A stretch of 64,000 nucleotides of DNA from Clytia hemisphaerica (lineage: Eukaryota > Cnidaria > Hydrozoa > Leptothecata > Clytiidae), in contig CACVBU010000083.1 in assembly GCA_902728285.1 (NCBI GenBank), forward strand, positions 906,081 through 970,080, in the 5' to 3' direction. Positions 1-13,202 of this stretch are shown here, one piece after another. A program made the translations under genes and the position numbers. The notes under the pieces are model-generated. The model searched no databases. It was not told the DNA's origin and worked only from the letters and a program-made list of their open reading frames with translations. How positions within the stretch are numbered: position 1 is the first letter of the stretch; each line of letters opens with the position of its first letter.

Positions 1-1331
1 GGGCTGAAAAATTATTTTTTTACAAAAATCTGCTTGAGCCATCTTTTACCTACTTTCATGCAAAAAATCAGAAAAATACAAGGTTCCAATATTTCAAAGT
101 CCAAAAAACTCTTCTTTTAGCCGTTTTTTAGCTGAAATTTACCCCAAAAACTTTTTTTCAAAAATCGAGCTCCGTCACATTCGAGGGTTTATAGTTATGC
201 ATCTTTGTGCAAAAAATCATAAACAATGAAAGAACCAATCTCGAGAAAAGCTAATACATAAGTAATTGATAATGTGCTTATAAAAAAATATCAAATTTGG
301 CCAGTTTTTCTATAAAAACACGCTAAGCAACAAAAACTTTCATGTCTTAACACACATATTCTTCAAAAATAAGCCCTCATGAGCAAAAAAAACATCTATC
401 TCATAAAAAAAATTGAGTAATTTGACTAAGAACATAGATGTATGCTTATTAATAGTAATTCTTATAGATAAACATGCGTCTTTTGTGCCAACAATTTTTT
501 TTTGCAAAATCCTGCTTGAGCCATCTTTAACCTATGATGGTATCCTACTTTCATGCAAAAGATTAGAAAAAAATAATGATCGAATTTTTCACAAAGTCCA
601 AAAAACCCGTTTTTTAGCCGTTTTTTGGCCCAAATTTGCCCAAAAACATTTTTTTTCGAAAATCGGGCTCCGTCACATTCGAGGGTTTATAGTTATGCAT
701 CTTTGTGCAAAAAATCATAAAGAATGAAAGAGCCAATCTCGAGAAAAGCTAATACCTAAGTAATTGATAATGTGCTTATAAAAAAATATCGAATTTGGCC
801 AGTTTTTCCAAAATAACACGCCAAGCAACCAAAAAATTTCCCGTCTAAACACACATATTCTTCAAAAGTAAGCCTTCATGAGCAAAAAAAACATCTATCT
901 CATGAAAGAATTGAGTAATTTGACTAAGAACATTGATGTATGCTTCTTAATAGTGATTCTTATAGATAAACATGCGTTTTTTGAGCCAAAAAAATTTTTT
1001 TGCGAAAATCTGCTTGAGCCATCTTTTACCTGTGATGGTACCCTACTTTCATGCAAAAAATCAGAAAAAATTAATGATCAAATTTTTCACAAAGTCCAAA
1101 AAACCCGTTTTTTAGCCGTTTTTTGGCCCAAATTTACCCAAAAAATTTTTTTTCGAAAATCGGGCTCCGTCACATTCGAGGGTGTATAGTTACACATCTT
1201 TGTGCAAAAAATCAGAAAAAACTAATGAGCCAATCTCGAGAAAAGTTGGTAACGAACGAACGAACGAACGAACGGACGGACGGACGAACAGAGGTTAATT
1301 TATAGGACCTCCACCGGGGTAGGTCCAAAAG
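1..1331 (+). repeat. ~490-bp tandem repeat array with GAAC/GGAC microsatellite end
   Basis: At least two and a half head-to-tail units are visible: the word CTGCTTGAGCC recurs at 30, 512 and 1010, and the phrase AATCGGGCTCCGTCACATTC recurs near 661 and 1159. The array ends in a GAAC/GGAC microsatellite (1253-1290) and the block GGTTAATTTATAGGACCTCC followed by GGTAGGTCC, a short hairpin. The same 3' end closes the repeats at 26.3 kb and 28.2-29.6 kb, so this is one dispersed family. Open frames inside are repeat by-products. Confidence 0.85.
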
Positions 1332-1931
1332 AATATAAGGCTTCGAAGGCCAAAATATTAAGAACATTTTAAGGATTTGCGGACTCTAGAATACCCAATT
1401 TTTTAGGTAAAATTAACCTGATAACACATCCCTTTAGAACTTCAGCGTGGTGTGCAGAAAACATTCACAATCTGATCTCAGGTTAGGTAAATTGGACTGA
1501 AATGCTAACAAAATGCTGAAAATAAGAGCATGTTGAGAACATTTTTAGGCTTAAAACTCAAAAAGCTAAGAACATCCGAAGGCTTTGACAATTTTGGATG
1601 TTCTTGTGAAACACACAAATGGCTTTCTTAATCTCTAACTTAAAACAAGTCTAATAACACATCTCAAAGTTCAACAACATTGTGTCTACAAGATTTAAAA
1701 TCCTTACCAAAAAGTAAAATATATGGATTTGTGCATGAAAACTTTGGATATTGATAAAATGAATCTGTTTATGGCCACAGTCTCTGTTTACAACAGAGAT
1801 TACCCAAGAAGCACCAGTGAAACCCATACCTCCGATGAGGTAATGGCGACTTAACATGCTAAAACTCTTAAAGAAGCTAAGCCAACCTTTATCAGAGAGG
1901 AATAGTTTTTTACCTGATCTCAAAAGGTATT
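1332..1931. other. Gene-free stretch with degenerate GTTCTTAT-type repeat
   Basis: The part from 1332 to about 1620 carries decayed pieces of the AAGAACAT / GTTCTTAT repeat family seen better at 17691, 33611 and 35662. From 1620 to 1931 I see nothing recognisable. Confidence 0.4.
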
Positions 1932-3363
1932 TTAAAGTCTGTTCACGATAAGTGTGCACTCTTTTTTCTTTTACCTATAACTTTTGAAGGAATTCTTCAA
2001 TCTTTATAAGTTTGGTATCATTGGAAAGATATTAGTAAGTGGAACAATTTGAAATAAAAAAGTCTTTAAAAAAATCCTAAAAACGAAGATGAAAATGAAG
2101 AAGAAAAAAATTAAGATCTTGTAGAGAAGTGCTATAACTTTCATTTTCACTGGAGAGATTCTTTGATCTTAGGAGATCATCACTGCTCAGGTGAGTTAAG
2201 GCAAGTTCCAGACATATTTTGCGTGACGCGCACCGCTTCCCATTGTTCCTTAACTTTCGTATATAGCTCAAAAGAAGCGTATTAAGGAGAGGATTTCGGA
2301 AAGTGCTGGGCCGAAAATTTAAATTAAGCAAATCTCAAGATATCGGCCAAAAACTGATTTTTACGTTAGGAAATACGTCGAAAAAAACACGTCAAAAAGA
2401 CAAGTTAAATGACGTCATATTTAAAAACAGCGATAACTTCGATTACATTACTACAATTTACACCAAATTTTGACTGGAGACGTTGATTGTTAATTCTGAA
2501 ATATTGCATGAAAAAAAATTGAAAATTTTTGATGACGTCATCATTATTTGACGTACTTTAATTTTTGCCGACAGTAAATGACGTCATCTAAAAATTTAGA
2601 AATTTTCTCTACAAATATTTTAGAATCGTTAATCTACGTCTCCAGTCAAAGTTTGGTGTTATTTGTAGCAATGTAATCGAAGTTATCGTTGTTTTTAAAT
2701 ATGACGTCATTTAACTTGTCTTTTTGACGTGTTTTTTCGACGTATTTCCTAACGTAAAAATTAGTTTGTGGCCAATATCTTGAGATTGGCTTAATTTAAA
2801 TTTTCGGCCCAGCACTTTCCGAAATCCTCTCCTTAATACGCTTGTTTTGAGCTATATACGAAAGTTAAGGAACAATGGGAAGCGGTGCGCGTCACGCAAA
2901 ATATGTCTGGAACTTGCCTTAACTCACCTGAGTGTGAAGAAATTTCACTAAAATATTTATTCAATATAAAGTTATGATACAAAGTTAATAAGTGATTGAC
3001 CCCAAAAAACAGCAGAAAACAGCAGAAAACAGCGTTTTTAGACGTCAATCAGCTTATAACTTTGCTTGATATCTTTTGACTGAATGATTATTTTTGAGAA
3101 ATTTTTTCACAGTGATGATGTTCGATAATCAAGGATTCACTTCAGTGAAAATGATAGCTATAGCACCTTTCTACAAGATCTTCATTTTTTTCTTCTTCAT
3201 TTTCATCTTCATTTTTAGAATTTGTTTAAAGATTTTTTTATTTCAAATTGATCCACTCACTAATATCTTTCCGATGATACCAAATTTATAAAGATTGAAG
3301 AATTCCTTCAAAAGTTATAGGTAAATGAAAAAAGAGTGCACACTTATCGTGAATAGACTTTAA
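1932..3363. mobile_element. 1.43-kb fold-back element (long inverted repeat)
   Basis: The two halves are near-complementary: TTAAAGTCTGTTCACG at 1932 mirrors CGTGAATAGACTTTAA ending at 3363, and the match continues inward for about 600 bases per arm to a centre near 2545. No transposase frame is present, so it is non-autonomous. The inner part carries four copies of the palindrome ATGACGTCAT (2409, 2532, 2578, 2701), a CREB/ATF-type site. The right arm is longer because of an internal insertion, listed separately. Confidence 0.85.
2935..3112. mobile_element. Nested ~178-bp insertion in the right arm of the fold-back element
   Basis: The left arm, read in reverse, runs CTCACCTGAG directly into CAGTGATGAT, whereas the right arm has about 178 extra bases between the same words. 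The insert has its own weak inverted ends (GTGAAGAAATTTCAC at the start, GAGAAATTTTTTCAC at the end). It therefore entered after the two arms existed. Confidence 0.7.
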
Positions 3364-4088
3364 GATCGAAGCTTAATAAATATGTTGGGCTCTATTAACG
3401 CTCAAAAGAGGGTAGATGCCCGGAACTTTTTCTATAAACTTTGTATAGCTCCATTCCCTATCCAACCCTAAAAAAGTTGAATAATTTCCCGTCTTCAGGA
3501 CTTGAAGGGTGCTACATAAAATTCATTTATCAAATCTTTCCCCGAATACCAATCTCCAGCAAACTACACTACAAACTGTTATTTTTCTAAAGTCATCTCT
3601 AAAACTTTTATCTTGAACCATCACGTAGTAGACGCATAAACGTTACTGAGGCTACAACTGATGCAGTCTTGCGGTTATATAAACGTAGAACCACAAAATG
3701 AAAAGCATTCTTTCTTATTTACATTTTCTTTCTCTCCTCAAATAAATATACAACAATTACTTCAAGATCTTTATCATTGATACCTTGCTGCTTAAACCAC
3801 ATTTTGGCATTGACATACGACCAAAGCTTTCATTTCAACGCCGGAGAGTCTTGTTATTTCCAATAGAATATGCTAAAGTCTAAGACAAATTACTATCTAA
3901 GAAATAAGCCCAAAGCCGAAGAAAATTCGCAAACGGAAAGAGTTTACAGTCGGTGGGGTTTGCCAATCTTACTTTCTTTGAAACTCTCCCGCCGATTTTT
4001 TTTACGCATAGCGCCATAACGCCATACCGCCATACTTTCCCGCATTTACTATCACTGTAACGGACGATAACATCGTCTAAATTTCCAA
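3364..4088. other. Gene-free stretch
   Basis: I see no convincing coding region, RNA gene or repeat structure here on either strand. Confidence 0.4.
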
Positions 4089-4320
4089 CTAAGACCGTGT
4101 TCAAACATTACGGCTCCACATTGTTCTGAAACATCGTGTGAATACCAAAAGTTTGGAAAGAAGATTACGTTACTTAGACCACGCTCACACACTTTCGCTT
4201 CGAAACGAAATGTAGCCATTTTTTTGGTTAAATTCAAGTTTCACGTCCCTTCTAGCCAATAGAATGACTTCATTTTGTTTCAGATCGAAACGGAACCGTC
4301 AAGTGTGAACATGGTCTTAG
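4089..4320. mobile_element. Palindromic MITE, about 232 bp
   Basis: Terminal inverted repeats CTAAGACCGTGTTCAAAC (4089) and GTGTGAACATGGTCTTAG (ending 4320) match with few differences. The interior is rich in GAAACG/TTTCG words and has no coding potential. No clear target-site duplication was found. Confidence 0.65.
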
Positions 4321-4935
4321 CAAAACGGGTCGAAAAGGTTTCGTTTACCTATTTTCATCGGAGCGGAACTGCTTCTTTTTCTTGCCTTTGAAACGTTCCG
4401 AAACTGATATGAACACTCTCGATCCGTAACGAAAACCATACTGGAGCGATACGAAACCGTGAAGTCTAAGCATGTTTAAGGAATATCTCTATCGGATATC
4501 AGCGAGTTTATGTATTCGAGATAAATCGAGGGTATAAAGTTGACATGTCGCCAAATTGGCCGTCCACTTTGCTCGAGGAAGGCAAAAACACCAAAATACC
4601 TGTTTAGGTGTGCGGAGGCGATATATCGATACATCAACTATTGCGTCGAGTTTTCCGTTGCCCTCGATATCCTCCGATACACAAAATCTCTATTGATACA
4701 AAGGCGTAGGTCGGAGATAAATCTATCCATCTCAGCAATACAAAGCATCTCTAAAGGAATTTGGGGGTTCTCGGGTCTTAGGCTGAATCTTGTGGAATTT
4801 GGCAAATAAACGGTTACTTTTTCATTCGCGTCAAAAGAGAAAATGCTTTTATTGGTAATCATGTTGTCCATGAAATTAATATATGTTTTCATAAATAAAA
4901 TTCCAGTCCTCTCCATCCTGGTGTGTAGTTGTAAC
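4321..4935. other. Gene-free stretch with overlapping short frames
   Basis: The 90-residue open frames on both strands here (4540-4809 plus, 4638-4916 minus) overlap each other, have no recognisable family and no splice context. I treat them as chance. Confidence 0.35.
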
Positions 4936-5590
4936 GCTCATGAAAAATCGTTCGTCAAATGTATCAAAGTTAATATATAAAATATTTCGTCAAATTTTTT
5001 ACTTTTTCCCAGTTTCAGTATTTCACGAAGGTATATGTCTTTCGTTACTATTGAAGACAGCAAGAATATTTCGTCAAATATATTTCATTAAGACAGCAAG
5101 AATATTTCGTCAAATATTCGTCAATTTTTTCATTAAGACAGCAAAGATATTCGTCAATATATTTCATTAAGACAGCAAGAATATTTCGTCAAATATATTT
5201 CATTAAGACAGCAAGAATATTTCGTCAAATATATTTCATTAAGACAGCAAGAATATTTCGTCAAATATATTTCATTAAGACAGCAAGAATATTTCGTCAA
5301 ATATTTTTCATTAAGACAGCAAGAATATTTCGTCAAATATTTTTCATTTAGACAGCAAGAATATTTCGTCAAATATTTTTCATTTAGACAGCAAGAATAT
5401 TTCGTCAAATATTTTTCGTCGATATCCTTTTACTTTCTCAAAGACGGCCAGAATCTTATCGTCAAATTCTCTCTTCGAATACACTTTTCATCGTCAAATA
5501 TTTGTCAGTAGGTGAAAAAGGTATTTCATCTATTTTTTTAGTTTCGTCAAAGCGGATTACGAAAAATTTCTTCGTCAAATATTATTCAGC
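4936..5590. repeat. 36-bp minisatellite
   Basis: A 36-bp unit (AAGACAGCAAGAATATTTCG plus TCAAATATATTTCATT) repeats about ten times between roughly 5053 and 5417, with degenerate TTCGTCAAAT words on both sides. Because 36 is a multiple of three, the minus strand stays open as a 12-residue repeat (LTKYSCCLNEKY). No start context, splice site or homologue supports translation. Confidence 0.85.
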
Positions 5591-6884
5591 TTTATCAAAA
5601 GATATATCGTAGATCATCTTGAGCGTGGTCGCAAAGAACTTCCATCCACTAATATTTTCTGACCTGACCATCGGTACTTGTCCCCGTACCCAATTGCCTG
5701 AATGCCCATGGCATGGACCAGGGGTTTAGGTACCCCCTAAGAAAATAGGTACCCCCTGAATTTTAGGTACCCCCAAACAACAGACGTTAGTAGGTACCCC
5801 CTGTGATTGGTACACCCTGTGACTTGAGTATATGTCAAGAAATGAAAAAATTGTATATTTTTATAATTAAAAAGAATAATGATAGTTAGATAAAAGCAAG
5901 ATATAAAATATAGTTCCCCAGCCCCCAGACCTTACTGTATAAAAGTTAGGTAGCCCCAGAGATCATAGGTACCCCCTGAAATTAAAAAGAAATCCAGCCC
6001 CCAGCCTTTTTCAGGAAGATTTTGGTTGTAGCCCCCCCTGCGGGCTGGGGGGGGGGTTCATTCCATGATGCCCCCTACCCCGGCAGTCAGTCTTTGAGCA
6101 GCCTCTTTATATTCTATCGCAATTCTAAAGATCAATAGAGAATCTATAGTTGACATTATAGTCACTTTATCATTTTCAACTTTACCAACAATGAATCAGC
6201 AAATCAAAGTAACCACACTGCATCTGCATACCAATAAACAAATCAACCACTTGAAAATTATAACTAGCAATTTAAACAAGAAATATTTCGAGTTGTTATG
6301 TCGCCATTTTAATTAGGCTTGTGGTCAATGTTTTTACAGTAATTAGATTGTATTGCTTCAAATTATAAAGTTCCGCTTAGCTAAATGTTTCCAATAAATC
6401 TCAGCAGATTTATAGTGAATTATATACTGATGTGATATTTCTCTAAAAAAAACCCTTTGTTTCAGAAATAAGGTTGTCCGATACATAACCACTGCCTTCA
6501 ATTTCGAAATTCTTTTCTCTCTAAAAAGATTGGATGAAGAAATACAAAGATTTTGATCGATTGAGAAAAATTTATGTAGAATACCAACACCCTGTATAAC
6601 TTACATGTCATAGTTAAGATGTCAACTAGCAAAAATATTGCATAAAAAAGAGACCATTAACTTGATTGAAATCTGACAATATTGGAATTGAGTTCTTTTA
6701 AAATAATTGACAGCCGCAAAATGGACAAAATCGAATAAGACAGAAAAGAATTTAATGAAAATTGATTGAAATTCATCAAAAAAATATCGATCAAAGAATA
6801 TCGACATAAACTTAAAATACTCAATACTTCAATAAGGCATATTTGGAAGGTTTTACTTCAAATGAGTTTGTTTGCTATTGATAC
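5591..6884. other. GGTACCCCC-rich repeat followed by AT-rich gene-free DNA
   Basis: Between about 5700 and 6075 the word GGTACCCCCT or a close variant recurs many times and the block ends in a poly-G run and CCCCCTACCCC. From 6080 to 6884 the sequence is very AT-rich and I see no gene or repeat structure. Confidence 0.5.
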
Positions 6885-7719
6885 CCTTCTTTAAACCTCG
6901 GAATAAATAAAAGTTCGGGATCGCTGATCGCTAATAAACGGTCAGAGTCAACGATCAATCAGTGATTTCGACCCTCCTTTTAGTCAGATCTCTAAGAATG
7001 GTGTCGGAATTTCATGGCCTCATCTTACGGTATTTATCGGCTTCAGGGGATCTACGTTGAAATCAATTTCAGTTAAGTGTACCAAACCATATTTGCTCAA
7101 ATATACACCGCAGCCCTTTACATTTTCCCAATTTGGGTCAGATTTGAAGGGTTAATAAATACCTTATTGGCCCTTTTTATACCAACCCTTATTGGCGTTA
7201 TTTTTGGGCTCGTGGCGTAATAAGGGCCGGTGTAAAAGGGGCCGGCGTAAAAAGGGCCGATAAGGTAACTAAAGAAATACTAATTTCATTTTGTCGTGTG
7301 TCTCAAAAGCGGGATTGCGAAATACCATTGCATTTTCCTAAACACGTATGCGTAAGTATTGACATTGATCTAAGAAACAGTATTGAAAAAGGGACATAAC
7401 TTGACAGCTAGGAAGAAAATTTTGTGCCATTTTCATCAGAGAGAGATTGAAAAGCACATCTTGTGTGTAGCGAAGAAAAATTCCACCAGATAAGAAAATT
7501 GCATTTTAGCCACGCCTTTATCCTGCAAACATAAAAAACTATAAGTTAATCTCATTTGAATTGAGTGATGGCCCTTATCTTTTGAGGGGTGGTACTAGAA
7601 AACTATCCTAAATAACTCGCGTGTCGCAAAAAAACTTTGAATCCCTCCCCTTAAAAGGGCACAAACTGGATGCTTTTAGAAAGAATATGAAAATACCTAT
7701 ACGAATAGTACCAAAACCA

Positions 7720-8355
7720 TACCCTGAGTATCAGAGTTTAAGTTTTCAAAGAAAATAGTAACCTCTGAAGACAAATAATAAAAATTTTATCGCGCATGTG
7801 TCAATCTAATCACTTTAGAAAAAATCAAAGATGAAGAAACGTCTACTTGAAATAAATTTTACCAAAAATGAACATGAAGCTTCTGTCAACTATAAACTTT
7901 ACACTAAAGATGAAGAGCAAATATTACCATATTAATGTCTAGCAGACTGTATCAGTATGCAGTTTACTATTTACGAATTCCCCAGAAATCTCCAAGTGTA
8001 GTTGAAATGAGTTTATTTCGAAAGAAATCTTTTACATGATCCCCAAATGTATAACAGTAATTACTAAACTTTTAATTATGGAAATGTCACTTTAATTGAA
8101 TCGAAATAATAGACAGACTTTATGTTATGATTCTCTATCACTGACTCTTTTTACAAAGCATCGATGACTTTTTGTAAGTTGTGTTTTCAACGACGGGAAT
8201 AAAAATATCGACTATGACGCTCATCCAAGATCTTGGATGGTCGTCATGGTTACTTTTGTCTTCGCTGATTGCGCGATGAATAGAATCTCGATTCGTCGGC
8301 ACAGCGTAAATATATGATTTTGAGCTGTGAAAAGCTCAAGCTGGTACCAAAACCA
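7720..8355 (+). mobile_element. 636-bp dispersed repeat inserted in copy A
   Basis: Copy B reads straight through TACCAAAACCA (near 12448), while copy A has that word twice, at 7709-7719 and 8345-8355, bracketing 636 bases. The inserted sequence recurs in reverse orientation at about 60480-60775 and in part at 53925-54200. It contains no coding frame. Confidence 0.7.
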
Positions 8356-8769
8356 CTCTCTAGTTACAAGCTTTCATGCCATTTTAAAATTTAGGAATTC
8401 CAATAAAACAAAAAAATGGAAATTTTCACATTTTTCAAAAAATGTTGCGCGCTGTTAAACATCTATCAAATAATCTGTCAGATTGGAAACTGATGTGTAT
8501 TTTATACACACAATAAAGCCACAATAAATTTTCAGTAGTACATGATCAAAAGTGCCATTTACGCAACAATAAGGCACAAATTCTTTGGTTGACCAAACAT
8601 ATTAAAAAAACCTTTAAACCCAAGCTGATAATTCATTTCTGAGCATTAAACAAAAGCGTACCTTACACTGAGAACCTCTCAGTAAGTAAAAATTCCATAT
8701 CAATGTCAAGTCACACCACTGTCACCAACGTAAAAAATTGACCCGAAAAAATCCTACTTCCTAATGATT

Positions 8770-8895
8770 TACTACTACCATAGATTTGCTTATCTGATTA
8801 TTTTCAGTGGAGATAAAAATTGAAGTATAATTTTTCATTGAGGACGATATTCTTCCATATACTAACCCGGTCTGTGAGAAGGGGAGCGTATCAAA
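8770..8895. mobile_element. MITE of the CTCACAGACC family, short copy
   Basis: The right end AACCCGGTCTGTGAGAAGGGG is shared with the copies at 12890-13070 and 34893-35206. The left end has been lost relative to copy B of the duplication. Confidence 0.5.
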
Positions 8896-11388
8896 ACATA
8901 ATTTATATGAAGTAAGTTAGCTCTTTGCAAAAAGTGTCACTTTACTTTACGTATGGAAGAAGTTATTTAATAGATGTATCAATTTTAGATATTGCCTGTG
9001 TACTGAATATAGGGTATATGCTAATTGGGCATGAAGTAATATATGGTTTTGATTTACGCAAAAAGTTTTTTTTGAATTGATAACTTTTGGTTTAATATTG
9101 GAAACCACAGAAGCCAGCAAACATAAATTATGATAAAACTTTAATTGTTTGAGTTTAGAGCTGCCACAAGATTGCAGAATGAAAATGCCATTGCAAAGTT
9201 TTCAAAACAAATAAGCGAAACTTTTCTCTATAGAATGTGAAGTGAAGATCTGCAAATAGTTACGCATACGAAGGCAAGGCAAGAAAAAAATTATTTTCAA
9301 AAACCAAAAACTGTCTTCTTGAAAGGCTAAGAATTTCCCCCTAACCGAAAATTCACCCCAATGCCTCTGCCATTATCTTTTGGTAGATGTCTGGTCACTA
9401 ACCCGGGGGGGGGGGCGGCACTTGATTAAAAAACAACTGTATGTGTGGTCCAAATTTGGGCCTTCAAAATCTAAGCCTAACAGTGCGGAGAAAATTTAGT
9501 CTAATTCGAATAAATTTGAGTGAAAAATATTACGGAGCATTTTCTTGAAATTTTTTTTCCATTCTAAGGCAAAATTTTTTTCAAATTTTCCAAAATTTTG
9601 CCCAAAAAATCTTCGTTTCTCACACTTTTTACACCCTTAGAGTGCACTTTCACTCATCTTCGCTCATTTCGACCCATAAAAACATACTCTTAAACATACC
9701 CACGTACGGTGGGTCGTTTATCTTGAATATGCAACCAACTACCCAGCTAGCAAGCACATTGTTTCAACGTTCATTCAAGATTATATAGACGTTGCGAGCC
9801 TTAGATAAACGTTGAAACAACGTTGTGTGTTTTTGAGTTCCGACTAGCTTGGTAAAGAGTGTTTTTCCTCCTACTCCTAATGAATTTATTAAGTTCGATT
9901 TAAAATAATAGTTATGATATATAGCAGGATGTATTACAATCTTTTGGAGAGATACACATTCCAATTTTGAAGTGAGGTAGGCATGGGAATATCTAGATTA
10001 TCTTTGCAAGCCACCTGAAAGTGATGCATCCTGCCATGGAAACCAAGAGATTTTAACTTTTACTACCTTTATATATCATTGACGTCATAAATGAGTAAGA
10101 AATCATTGTAGAGTTCTAGACTTAAGTCTTTAAAAATCTGAATTTGAAATGGATACCAATTGATAACAATCATTTAAAAATGGATGCTTAGACAACTGGC
10201 AAATATACAATGGCAAAAGCCCCATGAAAGGTATATGCAAGGATAAACTAAAATGGTCATATGGAGACGTATGTAAAGCTGCAAACCATCAAAGTCAAAG
10301 GCATATTTCAAATTTAATTGCACAATAATTATCACCTACCTATCGTTATGGAAATTGAAAATAAATTCATACAGCAGGAGGCTTTGGCTAATTGACAAGT
10401 ATTTACTATCCCTTGAAACCAAGGCAACTTGAAATGGACACCATATAGAGTTTGGCTCGTGAAACACTTCAGACAGGATAGCAATCAATGATTGAAATAA
10501 GGCTTTGAAGGATCTATATTAACGGATAAATGAAATAACATAAACATTCAATTTGACCCCACTGCAAGGGGCCGATATACAATTATCGAATTCGCCCACA
10601 TATGACCAATTGGTTTCATTTTACAATCATCTCTATTGCTTTACTACATAAAATTCACATTTATAGACTCCCAAACACTCGAATCTCTCCATATCTCGCA
10701 GCCAGCCTCATGCAATCCCAAAGTACTTCCTCGTTTTGTGAGCATTTGAGTTATGGAAAAAGAGTATCTATAGATTTTGAATTCTTTTCTTGAAGTCTCA
10801 AATTTTGTACTGGGAAGAAGAGCCTACTACAAGATTCACCTACAAAATGCTTCTCTTTCTCTCAAATCTTTTTGCTTCATCTGATACGTAATGTCAAATA
10901 AAATCTAGAGACTTGGCAAAAATTAGATTTTGCAATGACAAAGTTTCCAACAATTTAGTAGCAGAAATTCAATAGAAAACTTCAATATAATACCTAGCTG
11001 GTAAATTAACGAAACTGATTATCAAGTAATCAGTAAACTAAAAGGAAATTGGTTTGATTGAACCAAATGCATTCAAATTAAGCAGATTTAACGATGCAGT
11101 TAAAATTATGCAGAAAATCGGTTAATAATCACAAATTCCACACCATTTTTTTTGCTGATATGTTTTTAAAAATTCGCAATTTTCGCTGAAACATGTTTTA
11201 TCCGCACATTCTTTGAAGAGGGGCGGGCTATGAAGATTTTAGGCTTCTGCTCATCCTCTTGCGAAAAGAGTTTCTATATAGGAAGTATATCTATAGAGGT
11301 CTGCGATTCAGACTAAGAAGATTTTGGAAGTCGTTTCGGTATAATTTTCACGAATTATGATTTTGAAAATTATTCCTCGGTGGAAAGA

Positions 11389-11503
11389 TACATGTTTTTT
11401 TATATAAGAAGATCCAAAATTTTTGAAGCCTTCGGATTAATTAACATTTTGGTCATCGAAGTCTCATGTTCTTATATAGTTTGTTCTTATAAAAAAACGT
11501 GTA
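11389..11503. mobile_element. MITE of the TACACGTTTTTTATAAG family, 115 bp
   Basis: Ends TACATGTTTTTTTATATAAG and TTCTTATAAAAAAACGTGTA are inverted repeats with TA at each edge, as expected for a TA-targeting element. The corresponding site in copy B holds a longer relative (17691-17944). Confidence 0.65.
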
Positions 11504-12889
11504 CATGAATATATAAATGTTTGTGAAAGTGACTGCTCAAATTCAAAAAATATATTGATTACATAATAATTGATTTCAAAATATTGTAACGCGAAAAAAA
11601 GTAAAAATACCCACAAAATAAACCACCTTCTTTAAACCTGGGAATAAATAAAAGGTCGGGATCGCTGATCGCTAATAAACGGTCAGAGTCAACGGTCAAT
11701 CAGTGATTTCGACCCTCCTTTTAGTCATATCTCTAAGAATGGTGTCGGAATTTCATGGCCCCATCTTACGGTATTTATCGGCTTCATGGGATCTACGTTG
11801 AAATCAATTTCAGTTAAGTGTACCAAACCATATTTGCTCAAATATACACCACAGCCCTTTACATTTTCCCAATTTGGGTCAGATTTGAAGGGTTAATAAA
11901 TACCTTATTGGCCCTTTTTACACCTGCCCTTATTGGCGTTATTTTTGGGCTCGTGGCGTAATAAGGGCCGGTGTAAAAGGGGCCGGCGTAAAAAGGGCCG
12001 ATAAGGTAATTAAGAAATACTAATTTCATTTTGTCGTGTGTCTCAAAAGCGGGATTGCGAAATACCATTGCATTTTCCTAAACACGTATGCGTAAGTATG
12101 GACATTGATCTAAGAAACAGTATTGAAAAGGGACATAACTTGACAGCTAGGAAGAAAATTTTGTGCCCTTTTCATCAGAGAGAGATTGAAAAGCACATCT
12201 CGCGTGTAGCGAAGAAAAATTCCACCAGATAAGAAAATTGCATTTTAGCCACGCCTTTATCCTGCAAACATAAAAAACTATAAGTTAATCTCATTTGAAT
12301 TGAGTGATGGCCCTTATCTTTTGAGGGGTGGTACTAGAAAACTATCCTAAATAACTCGCGTGTCGCAAAAAAACTTTGAATCCCTCCACTTAAAAGGGCA
12401 CAAACTGAATGCTTTTAGAAAGAATATGAAAATACCTTTCGAATAGTACCAAAACCACTCTCAAGTTACAAGCTTTATGCCATTTCAAAATTTAGGAATT
12501 CCAAAAAAAAAATTTAAATCTTCACATTTTTCAAAAAATGTTGCGCACTGGAAAGGTTAAACATCACGCAGTTATCAAATAATCTGTCAGATTTAAAACT
12601 GATGTGTATTTTATACACACAATAAAGCCACAATAAATTTTCAGTAGTACGTGATCAAAGGTACCATTTGTGCAAAAAAAGAGCACAAATTCTTTGGTTG
12701 ACCAAACATATTAAAAAAACCTTTAAACCCACGCTACTAATTCATTTCTGAGCATTAAACAAAAGCGTACCTTAATCTGAGAACCTCGCAACAAGTACAA
12801 ATTCCATATCAATGTTAAGTCATATCACACTGTTTCCAATGGAAAAAATTAACCCGAAAAATATTTCCTAATGATTTACTACTACCATT

Positions 12890-13070
12890 AAAACACCCCC
12901 TGTAAGATTTTTTTTCAGCCAGTGGGGGTGAAAATAACGAACCACAACTCGATGGGAATTGAAATTTGCTTGTCTGATTATTTTCAGCGGAGACAAAAAT
13001 TGAAGTATAATTTTTCATTGAGGATGATATTTTTCCATATACCAACCCGGTCTGTGAGAAGGGGAGCGTA
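12890..13070. mobile_element. MITE of the CTCACAGACC family
   Basis: The copy runs from TTAAAACACCCCCTG to GGTCTGTGAGAAGGGG. The interior word GAAAATAACGAACCACAACT also occurs, inverted, in the 34893-35206 copy. About 60 bases present here are deleted in copy A. Confidence 0.55.
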
Positions 13071-13202
13071 TCAAAACATAATTTATATGAAGTAAGTTAG
13101 CTCTTTGCCACAAGTTTCACTTTACGTATGGAAGAAGTTATTTAATAGATGCATCAATTTTAGATATTGCCTATGGAAGCCGAGAAGGGTCATTTAGCGA
13201 TT

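Larger units (their letters stand above)
6885..11625 (+). repeat. Tandem segmental duplication, copy A (4.7 kb)
   Basis: The block begins CCTTCTTTAAACCTCGG and ends CACAAAATAAACCAC; copy B starts with the same first word immediately after it. Long stretches are nearly identical between copies, interrupted by insertions particular to each. Differences include a 636-bp insertion at 7720-8355 here, and an unoccupied transposon target at 8991-8996. Short exon-like pieces on the minus strand occur in both copies (see findings), but no intact gene was recognised. Confidence 0.85.

Noticed and set aside
5053-5417. 36-bp repeats resembling CRISPR repeats
   Set aside because: There are no unique spacers; it is a head-to-tail minisatellite in a eukaryotic context.
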